From an uncultured Sutterella sp. (GTDB lineage: Bacteria; Pseudomonadota; Gammaproteobacteria; Burkholderiales; Burkholderiaceae_F), in contig CAJMKD010000013.1 of assembly GCA_905213905.1 (NCBI GenBank), forward strand, positions 4,984-68,983: DNA of 64,000 nt, in the 5' to 3' direction. Position 1 is the stretch's first letter; the number at the start of each line of letters is the position of its first letter. Below are positions 51,284-61,887 of this stretch, in pieces. The translations under genes and the position numbers were made by a program. Below the pieces are notes generated by a model that was not told where the DNA came from, made no database searches, and saw nothing but the letters and a program-made list of their open reading frames with translations.

Positions 51284-51320
51284 GAGGCGCTGAAGCGCCT
51301 CTTGGTTCAAACGAACCAAG
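51284..51320 (+). other. tandem hairpins after tyrA
   Basis: GAGGCGC-TGAA-GCGCCTC (51284-51301) abuts CTTGGTTC-AAAC-GAACCAAG (51301-51320). Neither has a T-run; together they probably end or protect the tyrA message. Confidence 0.5.
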
Positions 51321-51533
51321 CCCGCGCTCTGCCGGCGCCGCTTCTTGCCGCGCTGCCAAAGGAAACGATTGCCGAGCGCTTTCAAAAGGCAAAAAAGAGA
51401 GGCCGCTCTTCCCTAAAGTCGCTCAGAAGAAAAACTGCGCGGCTTCATCGGAAAAAGCGGCCCTTTGCCCCGATCGGAAGAAGGCGGACAGGCTTCTTCT
51501 AAAGCCCCCCGCTTTCCCCCGCCTTTTCAGGCA

Positions 51534-53666
51534 TTACCAGACGTAGCGGGCGCCGACATTCCAGCGGTAAGGCGTCTTCACAATGCCGCTCGCGGTTCGC
51601 TCGAACTCGCCATAGAGGCGCAGCGATTCCGTCATGAAGACATTGGCGCCGAAGCCGTAGGCATACCACGTGCCGCCGAAGTCCTGACGGAAGTCGTTTT
51701 CACGCTTGCCGTTGCGGTAGAAGACCGTCTGCGCTTCGCCGTCAAAGTCATGCAGAAGCGAGGCGTGCACATAGAGGTTGCCCTTCTCGGCCGGCAGCTT
51801 CAGGCCCGCCATGAGGCCGGCGCGGCCGACGAGCATGTCGACGTCCTTCTGATCGATCTTCGTGCCGAGGCCGGCGCCGTAGCTGTCGCCCTCAATGCGC
51901 GAATACATCATCTCGAGCTGCGGCTCAACGAAGAAGCCCTGCGCCGCTTCGAAGCGATGGCCGGCCTCGAGCGTTGCGGACCAGGCGTTCGTCTTGAAGT
52001 CGCCCTTGAGGCGCTGGTTTTCCCAGAACGAAATGTTGAATTCGTTTTCCAGGCGCCCGTACTTGAGCGAAGCGTCAAGGAAGCTGCCGCAGTCAAAGAG
52101 CGTGCTCGCGTAGGCGGTGAGCGCATAGGTGTTCGTTTCGCCCGTGCCGCGCGAGAAGTCGCTGTCGCCCTTCGTGTACGAGAAGGCAGCGCCCGCCCAG
52201 ACCTGTGCGTCGCCAGCGCTGATCAGATGGTCCGCACCGACCTGAATGGCCTGGAATTCGGTTTCGGTCTGCTGCGCGCCGTATTCGCTGCGTCCGAAGT
52301 ACGTGCGCGCCCAAGCGCCGGCGGTGCCCTTCTGGCCGCGCAGATCGCCCATGCGCTTGTTCATGTCGTTCATTTCCGTGCGCCACTGCATGAGCGAAAT
52401 GCCTGTCGTTTCCGTGACGATCGCTGCATTGGCGTTCACGGTTTCGGCGCCCGGCGTCACGACAAGCTCGCCCGACTCGGTACGATTGGCCGTGCCCGTG
52501 AGGCCGTTCGTCCAGACGCCTTCGCCTACGGCGTAGTCGACCTTATCGAGCTTCTCGCCATCGACCGTAACGCTCGACGCCATCTTGTTGACGATCTCGG
52601 TCACAGACTGCGTGCCGTCATTGAGCTTGCCGTCGGCAACAACCGTCGTCGACGCACCCTCCTTCATTTCCCCGACCTTCACGGAAACGTCAGCGAGGCT
52701 CTTGAATTCGAACGTGTGCTTGTCAGAATCGGATTCATCAATGGCAAGCGTCGAGCCTTCGTTGAGAAGGAACTTCGACTTCGCGTCCATCGATCCGAGC
52801 TTTGCGATGTGAAGGAAAGGCGTTGCTTCAGGCGCGGCTTCGGCGCGGGCATAAGCGGCTGCTCTCAGGCCGTCGATTTCGTCAAAGGCAGCTTTTGCAG
52901 CAGCGTTGCCGTCAGAAGCCGATTCAATCGGCGGCATAACTTCGACTGTCGAACCACCTTCGAGCTTAAGCGTTGTCACTTCGCTCTTTCCCGTCACCAT
53001 CCATGACGACGAATTCTTCAAGCTCACAGAAGTATCGTGGACGTCATTGGCCGAGGCGCTACGCACAGCGCCCTTCCAAGTGGAATTCTCGAGCGAAAGC
53101 TTGAGATCGTTCTTATCGAGATGCGAATAGTCCGTATTGTTGATCAGTGCCGTATTTTTCGTATGAACAACATCGCCTTCAAAGGTCGAGTTCAAAAATG
53201 AAATCGACTGCAGATGACCGCTTTCGGCCAATTGAGCCTGGTCCTTCTTCTGCATCAGCAAGGTTTCGACTTCGATGTTCCAGCCGGAAAGGGTGCTGCC
53301 CTCAAACGTTACTTGTTCTTTGCGAACCGGGGCCAAATCATAGGTGCCTGCTGCAAGAATGATCGTTCTTTTCTTTCCTGCAGGATTCCGGAGATCCAGT
53401 CCCTTGAAAAGAAGATTCGTTACACCATTGCTTTCAGACGCATACGCATTTCTCGTGGTGGCCGTCGTGATGTACACATTCATCAGATAGCCTTCGTCAT
53501 AAGCAGCTTTGACTTCTGCAGTTCCGTCATGGGGCGCATCCGATGTCCCTTTACCAAAAAATTCAACCGTATAGGTGTGTGCGGGAGCGTCAGCAAATGA
53601 TGCAGGCGCAGCGACCACCATGCCCAACGACAGGGCAAGCGCGGTAAGGCGGAACTTCTGATTCAT
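51534..53666 (-). CDS. autotransporter (type Va) with short passenger
   Basis: 710 residues. A Sec signal (ends ASFA) leads to a passenger of about 400 residues rich in polar beta-strand-like segments. The C-terminal autotransporter barrel (about 445-710) begins near WRTEMNDMNKRMGDLRGQKG and ends in an aromatic residue (VGARYVW) as outer-membrane proteins do. ATG 53666 follows AAAGGAAAA; a TTG five codons earlier is less likely. The promoter region upstream is AT-rich. Passenger function (adhesion, enzyme) cannot be told; no serine-protease motif was seen. Codon and GC use are close to neighbours, slightly lower in the passenger. Confidence 0.85.
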   Translation of the reverse strand: MNQKFRLTALALSLGMVVAAPASFADAPAHTYTVEFFGKGTSDAPHDGTAEVKAAYDEGYLMNVYITTATTRNAYASESNGVTNLLFKGLDLRNPAGKKRTIILAAGTYDLAPVRKEQVTFEGSTLSGWNIEVETLLMQKKDQAQLAESGHLQSISFLNSTFEGDVVHTKNTALINNTDYSHLDKNDLKLSLENSTWKGAVRSASANDVHDTSVSLKNSSSWMVTGKSEVTTLKLEGGSTVEVMPPIESASDGNAAAKAAFDEIDGLRAAAYARAEAAPEATPFLHIAKLGSMDAKSKFLLNEGSTLAIDESDSDKHTFEFKSLADVSVKVGEMKEGASTTVVADGKLNDGTQSVTEIVNKMASSVTVDGEKLDKVDYAVGEGVWTNGLTGTANRTESGELVVTPGAETVNANAAIVTETTGISLMQWRTEMNDMNKRMGDLRGQKGTAGAWARTYFGRSEYGAQQTETEFQAIQVGADHLISAGDAQVWAGAAFSYTKGDSDFSRGTGETNTYALTAYASTLFDCGSFLDASLKYGRLENEFNISFWENQRLKGDFKTNAWSATLEAGHRFEAAQGFFVEPQLEMMYSRIEGDSYGAGLGTKIDQKDVDMLVGRAGLMAGLKLPAEKGNLYVHASLLHDFDGEAQTVFYRNGKRENDFRQDFGGTWYAYGFGANVFMTESLRLYGEFERTASGIVKTPYRWNVGARYVW

Positions 53667-53941
53667 CGGTTTTCCTTTCAATTGAAAAAAAAGTAGATAT
53701 AAGTATTCGTCCTACGTAACGACGCTTAGCCCGAATTATCCTGATTTCGAATGATATGTGGTGATTACCCCTAAACAATCAGTCTAAGTTTTTAATAATT
53801 TCATATTTGAACAAATAATTTTGCGTATAACTACCTAAGCTGTATACCAACAGTTATTTAACCTTGAACTTCGTTCGTCTACGAACAGAAACCCGCTACA
53901 ATCGTCCCCATCGAAACTCGCTTCGGCAACGGAGAAAACAG
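53667..53941. other. AT-rich divergent promoter region
   Basis: Between the autotransporter and the amino-acid ABC genes. Segments such as AATAATTTCATATTTGAAC and TTGCGTATAAC around 53790-53835 are much poorer in GC than the surroundings and probably hold promoters for both directions. No palindrome stood out. Confidence 0.45.
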
Positions 53942-54802
53942 ATGCTGAGAAGAACCTTTATCGCCGCGGCTGCTTGTGCGCTTGCGCTTGCCGGCTGCTC
54001 TGGCGAATCGAACGATGCACCGGCTTCGGGTGAGAAGACAGCAAAATCGACTGCAGACTCTATGCAGAAAGACGTTCTCACGGTCGGGATGGAGCTCGCC
54101 TATCCACCCTTTGAAGGCAAAGATGCATCGGGCGCGCCCGCGGGCGTGAGCGTCGACTTCATGAAGGACTTCGGCAAAGCGATCGGAAAGGAAATCCGCA
54201 TCGAAAACATTGCCTTCGACGGCCTGGTGCCGGCGCTTGTCACCGGCAAAATCGACATGATCATGTCGTCGATGACGATTACGGACGCGCGCCGGGAAAC
54301 GGTGGACTTTTCGACGCCCTACGCCAACGCGCTCCTTGCGCTCCTCACCAAGAAGGATGCAACCATCAAGTCGATCGACGACCTGAATGCCGAAGGCCGC
54401 ACGCTCGCCGTGAAGATCGGCTCGACAGGCCACCTCTTTGCGCAAAAGCATCTCACGAAGGCCAAGATCACGGCGCTCGCCGACGAAAGCGCCTGCGTGA
54501 TGGAAGTCGCGAGCGGCAAAGCCGACGGCTTCATCTACGACCAGCTCACGATCTACCGCAACCAGCAGCGCAACCCGGACACGACGAACGCCATTTTCAT
54601 CCCCTTCCAGGATGTGGAGCCTTGGGGCATTGCCGTGCACAAGGGCGACAATGCGCTTCGCGAAGCGCTCGACAAGTTCATCGCCGACTACCGCGCCACG
54701 GGCGGGTTCGACCGCCTCACGGAGAAGCACCTTGCTGCGGAAAAGGCTGCGTTTGAAAAGCTCGGCTTCAAGTGGTTCTTCGACTTCAGCTCTTCGAAAT
54801 AA
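53942..54802 (+). CDS. amino-acid ABC transporter lipoprotein substrate-binding protein
   Basis: 286 residues. A lipoprotein signal with lipobox LAGC (about residue 18). Family 3 binding-protein motifs: LTVGMELAYPPFE, GVSVDFMKDFGKAIG, DMIMSSMTITDARRE and VEPWGIAVHKGD. It is tethered to the inner membrane and probably binds a polar amino acid. It is the first gene of a binding protein-permease-ATPase operon. ATG 53942 follows GGAGA. Exact ligand unknown. Confidence 0.87.
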   Translation: MLRRTFIAAAACALALAGCSGESNDAPASGEKTAKSTADSMQKDVLTVGMELAYPPFEGKDASGAPAGVSVDFMKDFGKAIGKEIRIENIAFDGLVPALVTGKIDMIMSSMTITDARRETVDFSTPYANALLALLTKKDATIKSIDDLNAEGRTLAVKIGSTGHLFAQKHLTKAKITALADESACVMEVASGKADGFIYDQLTIYRNQQRNPDTTNAIFIPFQDVEPWGIAVHKGDNALREALDKFIADYRATGGFDRLTEKHLAAEKAAFEKLGFKWFFDFSSSK

Positions 54803-54832
54803 TCCAAGCGTGAACCAAGGACGCCCGAAAGC

Positions 54833-55687
54833 ATGACGATGGAAGAGAGACCGCAGAGGCCTGCGGCCGAAAAACCTGCTCCAACGCGCCAGGAGAGAAG
54901 CGGCGGATTCGGTGCGCTTTTCCGCCTTGCGCCCGGACGAGAGCCGACCGCGGCGCAGGCCGCCATCGGCATCGTGCTCGCCGCAGCGCTTGCCGTCGCC
55001 TTCTTCTGGGCGTCTCTCTCGCGCATTGCCTACCGGCCTGACTTCAGCTTTCTCGCCCAATTCGACATCCGAATCGTCGACGGCTTTCTGCTCACGATCG
55101 GCGTGAGTGCGGCGAGCCTTGCGCTCAGCCTCGCCATCGGCGTGCTCGCTGCGGCGGGCGAATCGGCGCGCACGCTCGTCGTGCGATATCTTTCGCGCGG
55201 CTACGTCGTCTTCATCCGCGGCACGCCCCTCATCATGCAGATCTATCTCTTCTTCTACCTGGTCGGCACGGCCTGGGGAGTCGAGAACAGATTCTGGGCG
55301 GGGGTCATCATTCTCTCGGTCTTTGAAGGCGCCTACATCGCCGAAATCATTCGCGGCAGCTACGCTTCGCTCGAGCGCATGCAGCTCGAGGCGGCAAAAG
55401 CAGTCGGCTTCTCGAAGCTGCAGACGCTCCGCTACGTCGTCGTGCCGCAGATGACGGCGCGGACGCTCCCAGCGCTTGCCGGCCAGTTCGCCTCGATCAT
55501 CAAGGATTCATCGCTTCTTTCCATGATTTCGGTCGTGGAGCTCACGCAGACGATGCGAGAAATTTCGGCGGTGAATCTCAAGCTCGTCGAGTGCTACCTC
55601 TTCCTCGGCATTCTCTACCTTGCGCTCACGATTCCTGTTGCAGTCGCGAGCAAGCTCCTTGAACGGAGATTCCGCTATGAAGCTTGA
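54833..55687 (+). CDS. amino-acid ABC transporter permease
   Basis: 284 residues. A polar N-terminus of about 40 residues precedes several membrane helices; FLLTIGVSAASLALSLAIGV and RGTPLIMQIYLFFYLVG are typical of HisM/GlnP-type permeases, and the loop EAAKAVGFSKLQTLRYVVVP contacts the ATPase. One permease serves the transporter, presumably as a homodimer. It overlaps the ATPase gene by 11 bases. Confidence 0.88.
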   Translation: MTMEERPQRPAAEKPAPTRQERSGGFGALFRLAPGREPTAAQAAIGIVLAAALAVAFFWASLSRIAYRPDFSFLAQFDIRIVDGFLLTIGVSAASLALSLAIGVLAAAGESARTLVVRYLSRGYVVFIRGTPLIMQIYLFFYLVGTAWGVENRFWAGVIILSVFEGAYIAEIIRGSYASLERMQLEAAKAVGFSKLQTLRYVVVPQMTARTLPALAGQFASIIKDSSLLSMISVVELTQTMREISAVNLKLVECYLFLGILYLALTIPVAVASKLLERRFRYEA

Positions 55688-56411
55688 GTTCGACGGCCTC
55701 ACGATGTCTTTCGGCGCAGAACCGGTCATCAAGAATCTCTGCTTCTCGGCGGAGATGAAGACGCTCGCCGTGATCGGTCCTTCGGGCGGCGGCAAATCGA
55801 CGCTTCTGCGGCTCGTGGGCGGACTTCTGCAGCCGACTTCAGGCGAAATCCGCCTCAACGGCATCCCGATTCCGAAAACGGTATCGGGACTCCTCGAATA
55901 CCGGCGCGCCATCGGCTTCGTCTTTCAGCAGAAAGGCCTCTTTTCGCATCTGAGCGCACGCGAAAACATCGTTCTGCCCCTTGTCGCCGTTCACGGCTGG
56001 ACGCAGCGCGACGCGGAACGCCGCGCCGATGCGCTCCTCGAGCGCTTCGGCCTTGCCGAGCACGGCGACAAGCGCCCAGCTGAGCTCTCAGGGGGCCAGC
56101 AGCAGCGCGCGGCGATAGCCCGTGCGGCGGCGCCTCGGCCGAAGCTCCTCCTCCTTGACGAGCCCACCAGCGCGCTCGACCCGGAATACACGGTAGAGGT
56201 GCTTGACGTCGTGAATGAGCTCAAGGATGCCGGGAACGACTTCATCATCGTCACGCACGAGATGGGCTTCGCGCGGCATGCCTGCGAAAAAACCGCCTTT
56301 TTTGCGAATGCGTCGCTTGAGGAATTCGGCCCGAGCGAGGCGCTCTTCACTGCGCCGCAGACGCCGGGCCTCAAGCGCTTTCTCGGGCGGCTCCTCGAGT
56401 GGAGCGTTTGA
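55677..56411 (+). CDS. amino-acid ABC transporter ATP-binding protein
   Basis: 244 residues. Walker A IGPSGGGKSTLLR, Q-loop VFQQKGLF, signature LSGGQQQRAAIARA, Walker B LLLLDEPTSALDPE and switch ITHE-like VTHEMGFARHA, in the order of polar amino-acid importer ATPases (GlnQ/HisP). Its start overlaps the permease end, indicating translational coupling. It is the last gene of the operon; the MarR gene is convergent 37 bases on. Confidence 0.9.
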   Translation: MKLEFDGLTMSFGAEPVIKNLCFSAEMKTLAVIGPSGGGKSTLLRLVGGLLQPTSGEIRLNGIPIPKTVSGLLEYRRAIGFVFQQKGLFSHLSARENIVLPLVAVHGWTQRDAERRADALLERFGLAEHGDKRPAELSGGQQQRAAIARAAAPRPKLLLLDEPTSALDPEYTVEVLDVVNELKDAGNDFIIVTHEMGFARHACEKTAFFANASLEEFGPSEALFTAPQTPGLKRFLGRLLEWSV

Positions 56412-56448
56412 GACGCGTCCCGCACCCCGTCCGAGCCCTGACGCCGAG

Positions 56449-56883
56449 TTATTCGGGCGTTGTGAAGTTAGCGTTCGCTTTCGCAAGAAGCCTTTCGAGC
56501 GTGTCGGCTTCTTCGGCCGAGAGACCCGCCACGAGCTTTTCGTTCAAGCGCTCGGCAACAACGTCGAGCACGGGCTTCAGCGCGCGGGACTTGTCGGTGA
56601 GATCCAAAACCTGCACGCGGGCATCCTTGCTCGAGCGGTGCCGCTCGACGTAGCCGAGCCGCTCGAGGCGGTCCACCATGACGGAAGTCGTCGACTTGGT
56701 GCGCCGGATTTTTTCAGCGAGCGTCGTAAGCGGAATGCCGGGCGTTTCAAAAAGCGCATGAAAAACATCGCCGCAGGCAGTGGTGATGTCGTCGAGCCCC
56801 GCCTTCTCCATTTCCTCGATCAGAAAGTGATTGGCGTTTTCGCGAAGACGTGCGCTCAGGTGGAGGATTTTGTATTGCTTCAT
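56449..56883 (-). CDS. MarR-family transcriptional regulator
   Basis: 144 residues with a MarR winged helix: GIPLTTLAEKIRRTKSTTSVM is the recognition region and DRLERLGYVERHRSSKDARV the wing. The start at ATG 56883 has no obvious ribosome site. Overlapping short dyads (56944-56961) upstream may be its own operator. Its target could be the neighbouring transporter or itself; the ligand is unknown. Confidence 0.83.
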   Translation of the reverse strand: MKQYKILHLSARLRENANHFLIEEMEKAGLDDITTACGDVFHALFETPGIPLTTLAEKIRRTKSTTSVMVDRLERLGYVERHRSSKDARVQVLDLTDKSRALKPVLDVVAERLNEKLVAGLSAEEADTLERLLAKANANFTTPE

Positions 56884-56943
56884 GCTTTATATGCTGCGCT
56901 CAGGCGCGCCGCTGGGGGTCTGCGTTGCCTGGGGGGCTTATCC

Positions 56944-56961
56944 GTTCGTATTCGAACGAAT
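56944..56961. promoter_or_regulatory. candidate MarR operator
   Basis: Overlapping dyads GTTCG-TATT-CGAAC and ATTCG-AA-CGAAT lie 60-80 bases before the MarR start. Spacing suits autorepression; inferred. Confidence 0.4.
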
Positions 56962-57166
56962 TTTACCTTGATTGCTGCCGCGTTGTGAAGCGATCGCCGA
57001 CGATCATTGACGGGAAGGCTTCCTGACTGCTGCCCGAAAAGAAGCGGGACCGCCGGCACTTGCCGAACGATCCCGTACTTCTCTTGCCGGACGCGCATGC
57101 CCGTCGCGAAAAGCTCGCGACAAGCTCGCGAAAAGCGCTTCCGGCTCAGGCGGAAAAAAGAAGCGC

Positions 57167-58207
57167 TTACTTCGCTGCTTTTTCCGACGTCTTCGCTTCC
57201 TTCGCCGACGCCGTGCCGCCCGCCGCTGTCACGCCTTCAACGAGGTCGAAGAAGCCGTAGCCGCGCAGGCGCTGCGCACGCCGCGCAAGGAGCTCTTCGC
57301 GCGGCAGGCGCAGGAGCGCGCGCAGCTCGTCGACGATCGCCTGCTTGAGCGTCGTTGCCATGAGCTTCGGATCGCGGTGCGCGCCGCCCAAAGGCTCGGA
57401 GATCACGCGGTCGACGAGGCCGAGCGCCGAGAGCTTGTCGGCCGTGAGCGACAGCGCTTCTGCCGCCTGCGGGGCCTTTGCGGAATCCTTCCAGAGAATC
57501 GAGGCGCAGCCTTCGGGCGAAATGACCGAATAAATAGCGTACTGGAGCATCATCACGACGTCGGCGACCGCGATCGCCAGCGCGCCGCCCGAGCCGCCCT
57601 CGCCGATCACGCAGGTGACGATCGGCACATTGAGGGTCGACATTTCATAGAGGTTGCGGCCGATCGCTTCGGACTGGCCGCGCTCTTCGGCGTCAATGCC
57701 CGGATAGGCGCCCGGGGTGTCGACAAACGTGATGACGGGAAGGTCAAACTTCTCGGCGAGCTGCATCAGGCGAAGCGCCTTGCGGTAGCCCTCGGGACGG
57801 GCCATGCCGAAATTGCGCTCCGTGCGTTCGCGAAGCGTGCGGCCCTTCTGGTTGCCGATCACGACGCAGTTGATGTCCGCAATGCGCGCGAGGCCGCCCA
57901 CGATCGCCTTGTCTTCGGCAAAGGCGCGGGCGCCGTGCAGCTCGTGGAAGTCCGTGAACATCGCATCGATGTAGTCGAGCGTGTAAGGACGATTCGGATG
58001 GCGCGCCACAAGCGACATCTGCCAGGGCGTGAGAGAGGCGAACGTCTTCTTCACGAGCTCGGCCTCTTTTGCTTCGAGCGAGGCGATTTCGCTCGCAACG
58101 CTCACGCCGCGGCCGCTTTCCTGCTCTTCGAGCTCGCGCAGCTCGTCGATCTTCTTCTCAAGCGCCTCAATGTCGCGCTCAAATTCGAGAAATACCTTCT
58201 TGGCCAT
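57167..58207 (-). CDS. accA: acetyl-CoA carboxylase carboxyltransferase subunit alpha
   Basis: 346 residues. MAKKVFLEFERDIEALEKKI, LTPWQMSLVARHPNRPYTLDY, GYRKALRLMQLAEKFDLPVI and DTPGAYPGIDAEERGQSEAI are diagnostic for AccA, which with AccD transfers the carboxyl group to acetyl-CoA at the start of fatty acid synthesis. The C-terminus has an extra 25-30 residue Ala/Lys tail beyond the usual end. It lies 49 bases downstream of cysS on the same strand and is probably co-transcribed. Confidence 0.95.
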   Translation of the reverse strand: MAKKVFLEFERDIEALEKKIDELRELEEQESGRGVSVASEIASLEAKEAELVKKTFASLTPWQMSLVARHPNRPYTLDYIDAMFTDFHELHGARAFAEDKAIVGGLARIADINCVVIGNQKGRTLRERTERNFGMARPEGYRKALRLMQLAEKFDLPVITFVDTPGAYPGIDAEERGQSEAIGRNLYEMSTLNVPIVTCVIGEGGSGGALAIAVADVVMMLQYAIYSVISPEGCASILWKDSAKAPQAAEALSLTADKLSALGLVDRVISEPLGGAHRDPKLMATTLKQAIVDELRALLRLPREELLARRAQRLRGYGFFDLVEGVTAAGGTASAKEAKTSEKAAK

Positions 58208-58256
58208 TTTTTCCAGTCTGTTTCCGGTCGAATTGTGTTCTTGTTGCGCGCTTCGC

Positions 58257-59663
<1,407 letters not shown>

Positions 59664-59700
59664 GACTGTCCTGCAGTTTTCCCAGCGGCTTGGAATAAGC

Positions 59701-59721
59701 CGATGCGGGGTCCGGGGCGTC
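59701..59721. repeat. copy of a dispersed intergenic sequence
   Basis: CGATGCGGGG-T-CCGGGGCGTC is nearly the same as 38373-38395 (CGATGCGGGG-CCT-CCGGCGCGTC), also intergenic. It lies upstream of cysS. Two copies only were noticed, so its status as a repeat family is uncertain. Confidence 0.4.
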
Positions 59722-59967
59722 TGCCGCACGCCTTGGCAATGCCCCGACGCCAGCAAAAGGTTGTCAGGGAATTTTTCTAAAGCGGCCGCAGCCGGCAAAC
59801 CCGCTAAAATCTTAGGTTGAATTTTCGAAAGTATAGCCGTCCCGCGGCTCGGGGCGACGCACGACGGAAACGCTCTCAGCCGTAAGGACTAACCGCAAGC
59901 GCCAGAGCGCCCATCCTGAACCGTGCGCCCCGGCGGATTCGGCTACGGCATCACGAACACATTTTCC

Positions 59968-60537
59968 ATGCGAAGCACCTTTTCCATCGCCCGCGCCGCT
60001 GCGGCCGGGCTCTGCGCCGCGTTTCTTCTCTGCGCGCCCGCCATTGAGGCCGCGCCCACCGAAATGCAGTCGCTCGCCGCGACGCTGCACGATTCCGAGT
60101 TTTCCGCGCGCGTCGAGCGTCTTTTGAAGCAGAACCGTCCCGCGCAGGCGGTCGAGCTCGCCGAAATCGGCATCAACCGCAACCCGCGCAACGCCCAGCT
60201 TCAGTTCATGCGCAGCATCGGCCTCGAGCGGCTCGGCCGCACCGAAGAGGCAGCCAAGAGCCTCCGCAGCCTGATCGCCGCCTATCCGGAAATCCCTGAG
60301 CCCTACAACAACCTCGCCGTGATCGAGGCTGGTTTCGGCAACCTCGAGGACGCGGTCCGCCTGCTCAACCAGGCGCTCGCCATCAATCCGGACTTCGCCA
60401 CGGCGCGAAAGAATCTCGGCGACGTCTTCCTCGCGCTCGCCATAGAAAACTACGAAAAGGCCGCGCCCGTGCTCTCCGGCAACGACGCGCTGCAGACGCG
60501 CCTCAAGACGCTTCAGCGCTTGGTCGATCGCAAGTAG
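59968..60537 (+). CDS. exported tetratricopeptide-repeat protein
   Basis: 189 residues from ATG 59968. A signal peptide (ends PAIEAAP) is followed by TPR-like helices: AVELAEIGINRNPRNAQLQF, RTEEAAKSLRSLIAAYPEIP and EDAVRLLNQALAINPDFATA. No enzyme motif. It is a probable periplasmic scaffold. A GTG at 59923 would add 15 residues but weakens the signal. In related genomes such a gene sits between cysS and the peptidyl-prolyl isomerase genes, as here. Function unknown beyond the repeats. Confidence 0.8.
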   Translation: MRSTFSIARAAAAGLCAAFLLCAPAIEAAPTEMQSLAATLHDSEFSARVERLLKQNRPAQAVELAEIGINRNPRNAQLQFMRSIGLERLGRTEEAAKSLRSLIAAYPEIPEPYNNLAVIEAGFGNLEDAVRLLNQALAINPDFATARKNLGDVFLALAIENYEKAAPVLSGNDALQTRLKTLQRLVDRK

Positions 60538-60593
60538 CGCCGCCGCTTTTCGTTCAACATTTTCGCCAACATAAGACTTAAAGAGCTTCACCC

Positions 60594-61178
60594 ATGCAGA
60601 TCCGCAACCGCCTCCTTCTTGCCGCGTTTCCCCTGACGCTTCTCTGCGGCCTCGCAGAGCCCGCCGCAGCCGCGCAGAACGATCCCCGCGTCGAGCTCGA
60701 CACCTCGATGGGCAAAATCGTCGTTCAGCTTGCGCCCGAACGCGCGCCGATCACCGTGCAGAACTTCCTGCGCTACGTCGAAGAAGGCCACTACAACGGC
60801 ACGATCTTTCACCGCGTGATCGCGGGCTTCATGATCCAGGGCGGCGGCTTCACGACCGCGATGGTCGAAAAGCCCACGCACGATCCGATTCCGCTTGAAG
60901 CGCGCGGCGGCCTGCGCAACGACACCTACACGATTGCCATGGCCCGCACGTCTTATCCGCATTCCGCGACTTCGCAGTTCTACATCAACGTCGCTGACAA
61001 CGACTTCCTCAACGCCGATCAGGCGCAGGACGGCCAGGGCTATGCGGTCTTCGGGCGCGTCGTCTCGGGCACCGACACGGTCGACAAAATCGCCGCCGTC
61101 AAGACAGGCGTCAAGAACCGCATGAGCGACGTGCCGCTTGAGCCCGTCGTGATCAAGAGCGCCAAAGTGCTCAAGTAA
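60594..61178 (+). CDS. ppiA: periplasmic peptidyl-prolyl cis-trans isomerase, cyclophilin type
   Basis: 194 residues. A signal peptide (ends EPAAAAQ) precedes a cyclophilin domain: NGTIFHRVIAGFMIQGGGF carries the catalytic Arg and the Gln-Gly-Gly-Gly loop, and ATSQFYINVADNDFLN the substrate pocket. It catalyses prolyl isomerisation in periplasmic protein folding. It shares a probable operon with the TPR gene, ppiB and lpxH. Confidence 0.92.
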   Translation: MQIRNRLLLAAFPLTLLCGLAEPAAAAQNDPRVELDTSMGKIVVQLAPERAPITVQNFLRYVEEGHYNGTIFHRVIAGFMIQGGGFTTAMVEKPTHDPIPLEARGGLRNDTYTIAMARTSYPHSATSQFYINVADNDFLNADQAQDGQGYAVFGRVVSGTDTVDKIAAVKTGVKNRMSDVPLEPVVIKSAKVLK

Positions 61179-61293
61179 CAGCGCGCGGCTGTGCGAAAAT
61201 ATCGCCCCTAATCCATTCGGCGAAAGCGCGCCTGCCCTCCGAAGCAGGCGCAGCTTTCCTCCCATTCAAAATTAATTTGGACGCTTTAAACAA

Positions 61294-61791
61294 ATGATCC
61301 GCTTTACTACCAACAAGGGCATCATCGACATCGAACTCGACCACGAACATGCGCCGAAGACAAGCGCCAACTTTGAAGCCTACGTGAAGTCGGGCTTCTA
61401 CAACGGCACGATCTTCCACCGCGTCATCCCTGGCTTCATGATCCAGGGCGGCGGCTTCGAGCCGGGCCTCAAGCAGAAGGCCACGATGCCCCCGATTGAG
61501 AACGAAGCGGCCAACGGCCTCAAGAACGACCGCTACACGATCGCCATGGCCCGCACGACGGATCCGCACTCGGCGACCGCCCAGTTCTTCATCAACGTCG
61601 CCGACAACGACTTCCTCAACCACACCGCGCCCACGCCGCAGGGCTGGGGCTATGCCGTCTTCGGCCGCGTCGTCGCCGGCCAGGACGTCGTTGACGCGAT
61701 CGCTGGCGTTCGCACCGCCACGCGCGGCTTCTACGGCGACGTGCCCGTTGAGGACGTCGTGATCGAAAAGGCTGAAATCATCAACGAATAA
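61294..61791 (+). CDS. ppiB: cytoplasmic peptidyl-prolyl cis-trans isomerase, cyclophilin type
   Basis: 165 residues with no signal peptide. NGTIFHRVIPGFMIQGGGF, RTTDPHSATAQFFINVADND and GWGYAVFGRVVAGQDVVD are classic PpiB segments. It is a paralogue of ppiA, most likely by tandem duplication; the gap between them is 115 bases. It acts in the cytoplasm. Confidence 0.93.
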   Translation: MIRFTTNKGIIDIELDHEHAPKTSANFEAYVKSGFYNGTIFHRVIPGFMIQGGGFEPGLKQKATMPPIENEAANGLKNDRYTIAMARTTDPHSATAQFFINVADNDFLNHTAPTPQGWGYAVFGRVVAGQDVVDAIAGVRTATRGFYGDVPVEDVVIEKAEIINE

Positions 61792-61887
61792 GGCGAAGGC
61801 CGCCCTTCCCTGGCGGCTCCTTCAAAACCCACAAGCGGCCGCGCGCCATCGCGCGCGGCCGATTCAACCGCACTAGAAGGCATCCCG

